Assembly (NCBI GenBank): GCA_012934845.2
Contig: WNNJ02000018.1
Span: forward strand, 55,007 to 119,006
DNA length: 64,000 nt
Direction: 5' to 3'
DNA from: Pomphorhynchus laevis
Lineage: Eukaryota > Acanthocephala > Palaeacanthocephala > Echinorhynchida > Pomphorhynchidae
Part shown: in pieces, positions 36,650 through 48,279 of the stretch
How the letters are laid out: every line of letters starts with the position of its first letter
Position numbering within the stretch: the first letter of the stretch is position 1
Notes under the pieces: model-generated
Databases searched by the model: none
Seen by the model: the letters and a program-made list of their open reading frames with translations, nothing else
Told to the model about the DNA's origin: nothing
Position numbers and translations under genes: made by a program

Positions 36650-38340
36650 CGGATATATAATCGTATGATGAGTGTTAGTATTCCATTAAATTTCGTCAAG
36701 AGGAGGTGGTATGAAGTCTTTATTTGTAGAAGAAATTTGAATTTAAATTGAGCATTTGCACTTAAAGAATACTTGTAAATAAATGTACGCTTCTATGCTT
36801 TGAAGTAGAAATTCAATTTCATAAGCTGGAAAGAAAATAGTGACGCATCTATATATTGCAGATAGGGGAAGGCGTGCTTTTCAAGTAGTTATTCAGATAA
36901 AGAATGGAATTGATAAAATAATTTTGTACATTTCGGAAAATTTCCTGACTGAAAGCATTCCAGACATCGGAAAATTCAGACTGATGTATTTAATAACGAT
37001 GAACCGTAACATTTGTTGAAATTAAATTGTACAACATCGTAGCAGCTAAAAAAATCAGCAAAACTTTAAAATTAAGTGATTAGTAAATTTTTGACGTGAA
37101 AAGTAAAATGAGAACTCATCAAATTTGTTGTTTTTCTTATCAGCAGCTTGCAGATATGACTTTTACAAATTTGTCAAACGCTAAGTTTACTTGGCGTTTA
37201 CAACATTACTTTCAAAACAATTACAGACAAATAAATAAAAATATTTAAAATAATTTTTTAATAATTCCACAGAATTATTTTAGTGTAATAGTTGCGCTAA
37301 ACTAGCACAACGAAGCTAAAATTTTCAACTCACATATTGTGAGTAAAACTTTTGATTTTAAAAATTAAAATCTATTTATAAAATATTGAAAATTGTTTAG
37401 GATTTGAATAAAAATTGAATATGTAATTGAAATATGGGATTTCTTTAAATTATCATGTGATAGCATGTGATTTTTAATAAGTAAAGAACATAAGGAACAA
37501 CAAATGTGTTATTAAAATTTTAAATTATTTAAATAATCAAAATGTGAATTTACACGACATTTTTTAAATTTCCACATTTTCTGAATTTTTGTCATAACGT
37601 GTTTCTAAGAAGGAATTTATATCCGCTTTAAGTGAAAATATAAATTTTAATAAAAATTAAAACAACTAATGGTGACGTTGTAAATATTTAACTTTATTAG
37701 GATCATACAGGGTTAAGCTTGCCGAAGAAGGTGGTAAAAAAGCACGCAGGTTTAAACTTTCCTGTTCGTGTGTAATACTAAAAAATAAAGTTAAAAATTA
37801 AAACTATTAATCCAAAAGATTAAAACAATTTATAATCTGACTAATAATCTATTTAATCAATAATAATCAACCCGATAAAATTAATATGATTATAAATTAA
37901 TATGATTAAATATAGTTAAAGACATTAATTAATATGATTAAATACACTAATCTTTTATTTTTTTATTACAAATTAGAATTTTAATAAAATATTTAAACAA
38001 TTAATATGGAAAAAGCTTCATCAAAATTTATAAAAAATCATACTTGGTTTTTTCTTTATTCAACTTTTTAAGCTATACAAATATTACAAGGCAAAAAATA
38101 AAAATAGCAATTAAGAAGTTAACCGCAAATGGGTCATATTTAAAACCGATATTAAACAATTTCATTTTCAATCATGGTTTCTAATGTAACAAGAGAAGAT
38201 ACGTTTTAAGGGATGTTCACGAATATAAAACGACCATGCTCTGACAATCTTCAATGTAATCTTTTTTCATTTTTTTAAAAACATCATTGTAATTTTAATG
38301 ATAGCTTCGGGCTTTAGCAGTTAATAATTTAAAACAATTT
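36650..38340. other. AT-rich intergenic DNA
   Basis: No open frame above about 60 codons, no tandem repeat and no transposon ends seen. The first few hundred bases upstream of 36649 would include the promoter of the minus-strand ORF. Confidence 0.4.
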
Positions 38341-38360
38341 AAACTCTTGAACGTATTCCA

Positions 38361-38812
38361 ACGAGACCTATACCAACGAGGCCTATACCAACGAGGCCTA
38401 TACCAACGAGACCTATACCAACGAGGCCTATACCAACGAGACCTATACCAACGAGACCTATACCAACGAGACCTATACCAACGAGGCCTATACCAACGAG
38501 ACCTATAACAACGAGACCTATACCAACGAGACCTATAACAACGAGACCTATAACAACGAGACCTATAACAACGAGACCTATAACAACGAGACCTATAACA
38601 ACGAGACCTATCCAAACGAGACCTATACCAACGAGACATATACCAACGAGACCTATACCAACGAGACCTATACCAACGAGGCCTATACCAATGAGACCTA
38701 TACCAACGAGACCTATACCAACGAGACCTATATCAACGGGATTTATACCATTGAGCTTAAACCAACGGGACCTATAACATCAGAACCTATAACAACACGA
38801 CCTATACCTATA
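38361..38812. repeat. 15-bp minisatellite, about 30 copies
   Basis: Tandem units of the form ACGAGRCCTATAMCA run from 38361 and become degenerate after about 38720. Because 15 is a multiple of three, the minus strand is open for 114 codons and would encode a WYRSR or CYRSR pentapeptide repeat (38295-38639). That frame is a by-product of the repeat and not a credible gene. The array directly abuts the scrambled Penelope-like fragment at 38815. Confidence 0.95.
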
Positions 38813-38814
38813 GA

Positions 38815-40130
38815 AAGAATGTTAGAATTTGTTCATAACTGTTTAAAAAATAAATCTAAAAAAATACATGAAATATATTGAAATATATGTTTCGATATAT
38901 TGATGATATATGTGTATTTAATTCTAATAATTTTTATTCAATAAGCGAATAAATTTATCCAGGTAGCCTTGTTTATGTAATATTATATAATCCTTAAATA
39001 TTTTGATAAATCAAAATTATTTAAAAGTAGGGACATATATATTTAGACAAGTAAAAGGTGTTCTAATTAGAGGTAATAGTAACCCAATTTTAGCTGATTT
39101 ATTTTTAAGTTTAATAGAATATGAATTTGTTCATAATTGTTTAAAAAATAAATCTAAATTATATAAAGATATGAAATATGTTTCGATACATCGTTGATTT
39201 AGACAAGTAAAAGGTATTCCAATGGGAGGTAATAGTATCCCAATTATAGCTAACTTGTTTTTAAGCTTTATAGAATATGAATTTGTTCATAACTGTGTAA
39301 ATACTAAAGCTAAACAATATAAATATATGAAATATATGTTTTGATACATTGATGATATATGTGTATTTAATTCTAATAATTTTTATTCAATTAGTGAACT
39401 AATTTACCCAGAAAGCCTTATTCTTAACAAAACCAATATATAAAGAAGGTGTATATCTAGATATGAACATTAAATTAACATCAATTAAAACTACTTTTAA
39501 TTTATATCGTAAAGATGACATATTTAAATTTACAAGAAACATATTTATTATTATGATGACATATAAGAATTGCAACAATTTGTAATGATATTGGTTTTCT
39601 TCAAAATCATTTAAATAATTAAATAGATGCATATTTTAAACTATGCATATTTTAAACTAAAAAATAACATCAAGCAGAAAATAGTAAAATATATAAATCA
39701 ACAAAATAATATAAAGAATAAATTTAAAATCATTAGTGGAAAATATTTATGGATGGAAAATATATAATATACTTTGTATTAGAATTAGATACTAGATAGT
39801 TTTATCAGAGGAAATACATCATTAGCATGTATTCGGCCCTGCTGCTATTTGGGGTAGAGGAGTTAGAGGCCGAAACCTGGTAGCATAGCAGTTCCTCTTT
39901 ATGACCTCTAATCCTTATTACGATACAACGTATGCTATTTATTAGTCAATTCATAAAAATTAACTTTTATTTTAAATTTCATTTTTTTATTTTAACTTTA
40001 TTTAAATTATAAAAAATCTTATAATAATTATTTATTTTATTATTTAATTATTAAATTTTGATTTAGCATTATTATGTTTTGTTTATTTTAGAATTATATT
40101 AAATACGCAGACTTAGTTAGCTGATTTGAT
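38815..40130 (+). mobile_element. Scrambled Penelope-like element copy
   Basis: Nucleotide and peptide similarity to the element at 49015-51490, in the opposite orientation. The RT core region is present as three partial repeats, at about 38820-38960, 39003-39200 and 39200-39430. Each carries pieces of FRQVKGVPMGGNS, IEYEFVHNC or YIDDICVFNSNNF, the motif B to C region. After them come the C-terminal portion and the same 3' tail, including the structured block at 39808-39897 and the terminal GTTAGCTGATTT near 40120. The 5' half is missing. The repeated core suggests template switching during reverse transcription or later rearrangement. Confidence 0.8.
39800..39900 (+). other. Conserved structured 3' block of Penelope-like element, copy 1
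   Basis: Complementary segments lie in an interleaved order. GAGGAA at 39808-39813 pairs with TTCCTC at 39892-39897. GGCC at 39835-39838 pairs with GGCC at 39868-39871. CTGCTAT at 39842-39848 pairs with ATAGCAG at 39885-39891. The last two pairings cross, so the RNA could form a pseudoknot. The same arrangement, with longer stems, is in copy 2 (49231-49337). The function is not known. Confidence 0.5.
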
Positions 40131-42660
40131 TTATACAATTAAAGTGTCTTAATTTTAGTCAAAATTATAATTAAATCTGCCATTAGTATAACAATAATTT
40201 TGATCAAATCATTATCATTTAAGTTATCCAAAGAAATTCAATCAAATACGAGTCAATCATTTCTCGGTATTTGTAATTCTTCATAATTATAAGTGTGCTT
40301 CCATTTTATTTAGTATATTTATTTGTCTCTATTTTCGATTGTTTCAAATTCGTTAAATTGTTTGAACGAATTTTGTTAAAATAAATAATTTATAATTTTG
40401 TCAAAAAGTAAAATAAAAAATAACATCTTTCTGTAAATTTTAATTAAGAAAAATAAGAAATATAAATAAAAAATAAGATTTAAATAAGAAATCTTTTAAT
40501 AATTTTAATCATATTTTAATTTCTTGAACATTACTTACATATTTGTTTATATTTTTGGCTATCGCCAAAAGACAGCAATAATATAACAAATCCGCAAAGA
40601 CGTTGTTTATCTAGAATACTAAACTTTAAGTAAAATACAAAAGATTATTACAACGTTAGATACCTTGACGTAAGATTTTATAAAATTAACGAGGTAACAA
40701 TGGAAACTACTCAATGTTGAATAGCATTTAAAGTTACAAAGTTACATTCTTAACACTTTAAATACTGACAAAAATTTAAAGGTTTAGAATGTATTTAACT
40801 TTCCCCAAAAAGGTCAATATAATTGTTTATAAAAGTTCAATATATAATTGTTTTTTTTTCAAAAACAATTATACTTTGACATTAAAATAGTTTAAATCTA
40901 CTTGGATGATCCGACATATGACAAATCTACTATTAATAAACTTGATTTTGTGTAAAGTATCCGCCAAGCGATTTTATACTACCGCTAGCAGGACTCTTTT
41001 AAGTCCCTAATACCGTTACCGGTATTAGGGATTATTATTCCCTAATACCGTTTACGATATTAGGGAATATATTAGGGAATATTATGGAATACCGTAAACG
41101 GTATTCTCGTTTCGTTTACGGTTTGCCCTTGACATTTTTAATGAATATATTGTTAATCCGAATCGTTAATACATCGACAATTTCGATTACATCGCTCGCT
41201 ATCAATTCGCGAAATTAAGACTTCATACTTCAGTGTTACTATATTAGTTCTAAAATTACTATACTAATTTTAGACAAACTAAACAAGTAATTTTGTTAGA
41301 CCAGTAATAAACGAGCACAAGAATTTTATAAAATTTCAATCTGGATGCATCGAACACTTTCTTTTCTTCTGTATCACAATTATTTCATTACTACTCATTC
41401 CTTCAAAAAAGTAACGATAATCTTTCCGCCCCTCCACTTGGAGGAGGCTCCTCCCAGTTTGGAAACTGCTGTTATATGTGAAACAATTGTATTTGACCAA
41501 TTATTATCAAACACTTTACTTTAAATCACAGTTTAAATTTGTTCCAGAGAAAGTTCACCGTACTCGAAGTTAACGATGGAAAATTTTAAGTTATCAGCTG
41601 TTTAAAAAAAATTATACATAAAAAATTTATTTATTCATTAGATTTAATTTTATAATTTTTCCATGTTAATATATTGCATCAAAATACTGTGAAATACTAA
41701 GAATAGTTTGAAAAGTCAAATATAATATATCAAATACGAACATAGATTTACACTAGTAGTTGATTGTGCAACACATTTAGCTCTGCATAAATTAATTATT
41801 ATTGTGTCATTTATTATTTATTTAATAAATGTATCGGTGACTTCGTAATCTTGTTGACAAACAATGTTTTTTATGTGTTTGACATGCCCATTTGCGGCAA
41901 CCCTTAAATCGTAACCAATTTATTTATTAATAAATGTATAGGCCAAATAAAGTAGAAACGAATTGACAATTTTGTCGTTAATTTTACCATTCTTCAGCAT
42001 TGTTAAATATCTACTATATGCAGAAGGCTTCTAGTCGCATCTGGCAACACAATGTCGTATCAATGGTCTGCAGAACTCCAAATTACTCTGGTATAATTTG
42101 CACGACTATTTTAAACCGCACAATTCCGATCCTATAGTAGCGAAATAAGATATTTGTCAATAATATTTGCCACAAGCGAAGTAATGATACAAAATACATT
42201 GATGTTTTCAAATCCCTTCGGACATTATCAAGAAGACAACAATATAAGCCAAACGCGTATGGCTTAAAAGATTGGTAAAATAATTCACGCGAAACGGGAT
42301 CACTCTCGTTTTGAGATATTCACAACAATATAAACATTGAATATTTTAATGATTATATTAAATTTTAAGGGAGTTAAATTATTAAATTTTGTGATAGGTT
42401 AATGCGTGTTATGCTAAAAACATAAGTTTATAGATTCATTGACATTTAAATTGCAAAAACGCAAAATTATCTATTAGTTTTTAGATATTTTATTTTTAAT
42501 GAAATTTCAATTGACTCAGTTAGCTGATCTGATCAACTTAATCTTTGATAAGTTTAAAATATGTTTATAGTATAATTGCATGGAATTTTAAATAAAGTAT
42601 GAATAAAAGAGAATATTATAATTATTTATTTTATTATTTCTAATAAAATGAGAGACTGGG
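40131..42660. other. AT-rich intergenic DNA
   Basis: No gene recognised. Besides the palindrome cluster at 41005-41106 (listed separately), a short string ACTCAGTTAGCTGAT near 42515 matches the 3' terminus of both Penelope-like copies and may be a remnant end of a third. The rest is simple AT-rich sequence. Confidence 0.4.
41005..41106. repeat. Cluster of three related palindromes
   Basis: CCCTAATACCG, TTAC, CGGTATTAGGG (41005-41030) is a perfect 11-bp inverted repeat. CCCTAATACCG, TTTA, CGATATTAGGG (41040-41065) has one mismatch. GAATACCG, TAAA, CGGTATTC (41087-41106) is perfect. All share the ATACCG half-site. It could be a transposon sub-terminal binding-site cluster, the remains of a palindromic repeat, or a regulatory site. 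No adjacent gene supports a choice. Confidence 0.7.
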
Positions 42661-42669
42661 AGCCTATAA

Positions 42670-43000
42670 TTTGTTTTAAAAATGGTGCTATTGTGTTGAC
42701 GATATGATCATGCTAACATCAAAAACAGTTGAATCATCCACATTACAATTCAATGAAACATTACAATCCGACATAATTCGGTAGAATATACGTGACGAAG
42801 TAAATGAATTCGGTTTTTGATGTTTCATACATACGACAAGAATCTGGTTTTGTAAATAACGTCTATTATAAAATTGGCATCACATCTCTGTACTAGATAG
42901 GACTTTCAACGTTCAAAGAAGATGGCTATTATCTGTTAGATCTTAAATTTTACTTAAAGCCAAACTTGTGTGTTACAATTGTGGGTGCATAAGAAAGTGT
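42670..43000 (+). mobile_element. Penelope-like RT fragment, catalytic region
   Basis: Plus-strand pieces read CVDDMIMLTSKTVESS, then NETLQSDI and EVNEFGFLMF. They match the layout of the Penelope RT motif C (RYVDD) and the following 'FT.E.E.N..LNFLD' region. The reading frame shifts between blocks. It is a short fossil scrap, probably of a different Penelope lineage from the AT-rich element at 49015. Confidence 0.45.
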
Positions 43001-43419
43001 TACCTGAAATCTTAGGGCCTAATAACGAAATCTTGACATTTCGTTTATTAACGATGATTTTGCTAACAAATTCAGAAATTTTGTTAGTAATAACATTTGT
43101 TTAATAATATAAAGTAAAGAGGATATCCTCAAATGAGCCCAAAATTGCATAATAGTTGCAAAATTTGTCATCACTTATCTAAACCCATATTTTTTAATAC
43201 TTTCAATTCTATAGTAATATTAATTTTAATACTATTCTATACTTCAAAATAACACAACATATTTAAAGAGAAAATTAAATTTAACAGAGATATTTTAGTT
43301 TACCAAATTAGATGTTTTGATTTTGAAATTATGGATATTATGCTGTAATCATAATCTTTATCGAAGATTATTCCAGCATAATATACTTTGAAAGGACGAC
43401 ATACATCAATGCTATAGAT

Positions 43420-45784
43420 CAGTGTTTCTCAACCTTTTTTCAATCATCGCCCACTTTTGAAATTTTTTTAATATCGCTCACCTTGACAGAAAAACTGTTT
43501 TAAATTTTATATAAATCTTAATATTCATGTAATAACAACAGTAGATATATGGATCTTAAATCATAATATGTAGATCTGTATTATAAAGTTACAAGCCTCA
43601 GTTAGATTATCGATGAATAATAAATAAACGGAATTTGAAAAAATAAAAATAAATAAAGAAATTTAATGTGATCCTTGGTTTTGATATTTTTTTACTGTTT
43701 CCTTAATTTTAGGCTTAAAGTTTGTACGCTTCATTCTCACGTTACCTCTCGAACATATGTCTATTCTATTTCTTTCTTTAGTTATTATTTTATTTACTGT
43801 ACTAAAATCACATTTCACTAAATAAGAAGACGGAAAACACAGCAAAATATTGGTCATTTCAATCCAAATCGTAGGATATAAAAACTTCGCTGACTGTGTC
43901 ATCCATAATCCAAATTGTCCGTCCTTTTCATATTCATATTTCAATTCTTCATTGCATTGAAGATCAATAAGTTCTTCTTGAATGTTGTCTTCAACACATT
44001 TAATATCACAGCCAAAGGGGTCAATCATTCATGGCTTAATATGCAAAGAAAATAAATCTGAAAACCTACTAAGAAATTCGTGCTTTAGAGTAGACAAGTA
44101 TTCAGAATAATTGAATAAGTCTTGATCATAAAGAAAAGACACTACATTTTTCATATCCTGCATCTTTTTAAAGTTTCTCTTCAATAGGTTGTTCTTAAAA
44201 ATTTCTATGTTCTCTGTAAAGGCATTAATAGTGCGCTTACAGTCGATCATACTAACAAGTTTTCCTTGCAATTTCAGCGATATTTCATTAAGCTTTCTGA
44301 AAATAAATGCCATAAAGTTTATATTGTTTTTATGGGCATTCAGCTCGTCTCTTCTATCGAATTCCTTTTCTTCTTACAGGAAAGAAATAATTGTGTCAAA
44401 TAAGCAAACGAATCTTGCAAGGCAATTACCTTTAGATAACCATCGTATTTCAATGTGGAGAAGTAATCTATTGTATTGCTCATTATTGTCTTTACAGAAA
44501 ATCTAAAACAATCTGTCACACTTGGGATTTGTCTTTATCTTGTTTACTACTTTGGTGGCAAGCCATAAAGAAAAATGAAGAATAGGACTTATGTTCTTTG
44601 CCACCAAGTTATGACGATGTATAATACAGTGGATAGTTAATATTGTTGGACAAATGTTCTTTAAAAATGAAATAAACCCCTTATGTCTTCCAATCATAGA
44701 AGGGGCTCCGTCAGTAGCACATGACATCAAATTTTCAAATGGTATTTGTTTTTCTTCGAACCAAGATTCAACAACTTCGAATATTGATGCTCCTGTTGTG
44801 TCTGTTTTTAAATACTTCATAAATAACATGTATTCGTGTATTTGAAAATCGCCATCAATAAAGCGGACATATGCCATCATCAGGGCTCTACTATCGCTAA
44901 CAGTTGATTCGTCAATTTGAATAGAAAACTTTTTAGTTTTTAGTTTTTAATTAGCTGTTATTCAACATCTTCAGCCATTTCATCTATTCTTATTCTAATT
45001 GAATCGTTGTCAAGTGTAATTGTATTAATAATTGTTTCGGTATCTTCTATTTTTAAAACTGTTTTGAGTAGAATCTCAAATGCGGGTTTTAATAGTGTTT
45101 CAGCAACGGAATGCGAGCTACAGGTTTTAGAGATTAGTGCAGCAAATTCTAGGAAGAAATCAGTCCTTTTGAACTTTCAAATATTTGTTTTTTAAACATA
45201 CCAGTAAGAGTTGAACGTTTTTCAAAAATTTCTTTTTTTTTGAAAATATTCAATTCCTTTAATTTTTCAGCATGGACTCTTTTCTGGTGTTCGAGGATCC
45301 TTGAAGGTTTCATAGCTTCATTAGAGAACGGTTTGCGACATAAAAGACAGAATGGAATATCTTTCTCATAGAGACTTTCGATGAATCCAAAAGCTAAATA
45401 CTCTGCACTGTATTTGCGCCATATTTTTTCTTCTGTCATAGTAAGGGATAATTTTTATTAAAAAAAACTAGAAAGAAATATATAAACTGTAATAAAAATC
45501 AATATGGTGCCAAAAATCATTTTTTACCATGCAATTAATAACAAATTCGACTTTTTTTTATTAAAAAATGACTAACACATTTAAAAGTTAAAGTTTCCTG
45601 CATGTGAATATTAAAATCTTGTGTAGATTTAAAAATAAATGTTTAAGAAATAAATTTAAACTTTTACATCAAAAAATTTATAAGATTTTTCTTCTGTTTT
45701 TACCAATTTTCACAAACAAAATCGCCCACCTGGAAAATATTTTCGCCCACTAGTAAGCGATATCGCTTAGGTTGAGAAACCCTG
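43420..45784 (-). mobile_element. hAT DNA transposon with intact ends and 8-bp target duplication
   Basis: The ends are CAGTGTTTCTCAACC (43420-43434) and GGTTGAGAAACCCTG (45770-45784), imperfect terminal inverted repeats of the classical hAT type. Both are flanked by CTATAGAT (43412-43419 and 45785-45792), a perfect 8-bp target-site duplication, which is the hAT hallmark. The 2365-bp element encodes a minus-strand transposase broken into several frames. Perfect target duplications with a broken transposase suggest a moderately recent insertion that has since decayed, or mobilisation in trans after decay. Confidence 0.97.
43663..45439 (-). pseudogene. hAT transposase (SCAND3/FAM200/ZBED-like), broken
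   Basis: Blocks lie in the expected order on the minus strand. The N-terminal piece (45439-45149) has a BED-like finger, CLLCRKPFSNEAMKPSRI with H-x4-H (HQKRVH). The middle (44880-44503) has LMSCATDGAPSMIGRHKGF and TIHCIIHRHNLVAKN, matching the 'C.DGAPAM.G...GF' and 'HC.IHR..L..K' signatures of the RNase H-like catalytic domain. The next piece is 44313-44029. The C-terminal piece (44028-43663) has FPSSYLVKCDFSTVNKI and KERNRIDI, matching the hAT dimerisation region, and ends in QGSH. At least three frame changes or stops separate the pieces, so no functional transposase is made. Confidence 0.85.
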
Positions 45785-45792
45785 CTATAGAT

Positions 45793-46490
45793 TATCATTG
45801 GCTAAAAAGTAATTATAATATTGATTTGGATACTACGTTCATTCTAGCAAATTTAATAACATTTTGAGTAAAATAAATGTAGAAATGGTTTGATAAATTA
45901 TCTAATGAAGTCTAATGAACTGTTGGTTGTAAAAATCATCGCAATATATAGATGTTAGTATTGTTGGTTTTGTATTAATACTCCTGATTATCAATCATTT
46001 TTTCTCATATAAAAGGTGAACATAAATCCACCTTAATAGGTTATATCGTTATATATACCAAAGTAACAATTGCCTATTTTGCTAACTCTGTATTACTTAA
46101 ATATCTATAATAAGAAAATATTTTTATCTATAAGTGTGTAAATGATAAATTTATTATATTAACAATAAATTATTAATCAAATTTTTTAACATAAAAATAA
46201 TCATATATTTTTATACAGTTTTAATAAATGTTTCTTAACATCTTATTTTGATTTTTATACTTTTTGCTTTCTATATTTTATTTTGCTTTTTAATCAAAAA
46301 ATTTTCACATAAAAAATTATCTTATTATATAGGCGTAGGATCGTATTATCTTATTATATATTCAAGGTTTAAACCGGAATAATTCCGTTTAAAACCTCGT
46401 TAATTTATTAAAACAGTATTCCAATGGATCGGTAATCATTGGTATAACAGTATTCATTGTCTCCACATGGATCGCATCTCCATTTATATC
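45793..46490. other. AT-rich intergenic DNA
   Basis: No gene recognised. An imperfect palindrome around 46365-46400 (GGTTTAAACCGGAA and its near complement TTCCGTTTAAAACC) is the only structured feature. Confidence 0.4.
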
Positions 46491-46499
46491 AGAGATGAA

Positions 46500-46960
46500 T
46501 CTTCTCATTCTCGATTTCTCATCCACAAACTCTTCTCATTTTCGAATCGCAGCAGAAAGTCTTAGTTGCTTTCGATATACGATGTTACCTAGCGTCATAA
46601 TGTGCTTGTTAATAAATCTCGATATTATCAACGTTGACGTGCTATTACAGCTTACAACCGGTCTTTCAATATATGGTCGAACTTCTTTATGGACTTTGGG
46701 TAGCATGTAAAATGCTCTGAATTTCGAATCTTTGGGTGGTCTTAGAGATTTAGCTTCATTCATGTCTAATATCTTCATGGCAAATTTTTATCAAACTGGT
46801 CGTTAACTAATCCTATGGTTTATAGCCAAGTGAGATTCACTTATTTGTTCATATGACTCAGAAAAACGTTGTCGATTTGCTTCGGTTCTATACTCGTCAC
46901 GACCTGACCTCCTTTTTCCGGACTATTATATAATAATATCGTTGCGGCATTCTAAGTTAT
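46500..46960 (-). mobile_element. Penelope-like RT N-terminal fragment
   Basis: Minus-strand frames give PEKGGQVVTSIE (like the PLE block 'ADKGG.VVV'), then FYMLPKVHKEVRP and RPVVSCNSTSTLIISRFIN. The latter match the 'FY.LPKIHK....RPIVS..NS.T...S..L' region that opens the Penelope RT domain. The longest open piece is 46778-46536. Frame breaks lie upstream of it. It is an isolated fossil; the catalytic motifs are not adjacent. Confidence 0.65.
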
Positions 46961-47186
46961 TGCTTTATAACGGTTTGTGTCGATTGGTGCTTTATACCAA
47001 TAAAAAATTACACCACAAAAATTTTAACAGCTCAAACACACAATAAGCTGAAGAAGCTTTAAGCGATTTCCGCAAACACCGAAACGTTCAAATAAATATT
47101 TGCCTGAATAGTCGATATTTGTCCTTTACAATATATATAATAGAATTTGTTGTTACACCTGCCCTGGGACACCAAATGATGTACTC

Positions 47187-47652
47187 ATAAATCACTATGT
47201 TTTCCTCATGAAGAGGCATAAAGACCAGACAGCATTCTATCTATCTTCATCAGACCAAGATATAGAACCGAATTATTCTCGCAATATTCAAAGTTGCTAC
47301 GTATGCCCAGTCATCCTATGTGTGACGACAAACTTCAACAACGGTAGACGTGTTTCGCTCTTACGAAGCTTATCAGTACCGTGACTTCAATAATCATCCA
47401 TAGGCACCTTAACACACGCTTAAACAATGTTTAAAGCTCGAAAAATAGAACTGTCATTAATCTGAATCATCAGGGCGAATTCAGCATAAGCTATATGCAT
47501 GGCAGTGCGTATTGTAGTTTAACCATGCATCAAGCACTAAATTCCTTTTAATAGAAATGATTTTTGATAGATTCTATATATTGGTCTGATGAAGATAGAT
47601 GGAATGATGCCTGGTGTTTATGGCTCTTCATGAGGAAAACATAGTGATTTAT
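47187..47652. repeat. Inverted repeat with about 82-bp arms
   Basis: 47187-47269 is the imperfect reverse complement of 47572-47652. Shared blocks include ATCACTATGTTTTCCTCATG and TCTATCTTCATCAGACCA. The roughly 300-bp spacer has no recognised content. It may be the structured end of a Penelope-like element or a foldback element next to the fragment at 46500-46960. Confidence 0.7.
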
Positions 47653-47659
47653 ATATAAG

Positions 47660-48120
47660 CTGGTCCAGGAGCCAGCTTTGGATCATGGACCACAGTTTCA
47701 AGCGATTTTTCGCAATAACAATTTATAAAATGACGCATTCCTTTTGGAATCCTGTGAGAAATTCAGTGCCCTCGTAAACAACGGATACGCATTTGTGCCT
47801 TCTATAAAGAATAACTAGAAGGTCCACACACGCAAAAAGCCAGTAAAAACGCGTTATGCACCTGAGCTTCGTCTAGCATCGTGAGGAATTGCTGGTGTCT
47901 TTACAGTTATCACAAAAGTAGTCGAAACGCACCCTAATCACTTCATCCGACTGACGATGACTGCTGAGTCGTTAGGAGCGTCTCGAAGTGATACATTAGA
48001 TTGCTGGAGCTGCTGATCGAAGTCCAGTCATTTAGCAGCAAATATGGATTAAAAATCAATCGTAGCCAACTTTGGCTCCTGGACCACAGTTTCAAGCGAT
48101 TTTTCATAATAACAATATAT
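47660..48120 (+). mobile_element. LINE RT fragment with an internal duplication
   Basis: The frame around 48001-48110 reads LLIEVQSFSSKYGLKINRSQ, the standard LINE segment that follows the YADD motif ('L......S...GL.IN..K'). The next about 55 bp (a CCACAGTTTCAAGCGATTTT block) occur twice, at 47690-47745 and 48080-48120, so this part of the element is duplicated in direct orientation. There is no catalytic motif and there are no ends. It is old and non-functional. Confidence 0.55.
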
Positions 48121-48125
48121 ATAGT

Positions 48126-48275
48126 TCAGTCTAACAAGCAACACCATTTCAAAGTCCAGTCTAACAAGCAACATCATTTCAAAGTCCAGTCTAACAAGCA
48201 ATACCATTTCAAAGTCCAGTCTAACAAGCAACACCATTTCAAAGTCCAGTCTAACAAGCAACATCATTTTGTTTA
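48126..48275. repeat. 30-bp minisatellite, 5 copies
   Basis: Five head-to-tail units built on CAGTCTAACAAGCAACA plus CCATTTCAAAGT, with only one or two changes between copies. Both strands stay open through it (VQSNKQHHFK on plus, LLVRLDFEMV on minus), an effect of the 30-bp period. It starts directly after the LINE fragment. Confidence 0.95.
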
Positions 48276-48279
48276 AATG

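Noticed and set aside
38295-38639. 114-codon minus-strand frame encoding a WYRSR repeat peptide
   Set aside because: A 15-bp period keeps the frame open automatically, and the sequence is a minisatellite with no start context or flanking coding sequence.
39399-39632. 77-codon minus-strand frame inside the scrambled Penelope-like copy
   Set aside because: It is the antisense of the element's C-terminal coding region.
47048-47085. Hammerhead-like core CTGAAGA ... CGAAAC near the Penelope scrap
   Set aside because: The core strings are present, but the 25 bases between them form no convincing stem II and no flanking stem I was found, so a ribozyme is not supported.
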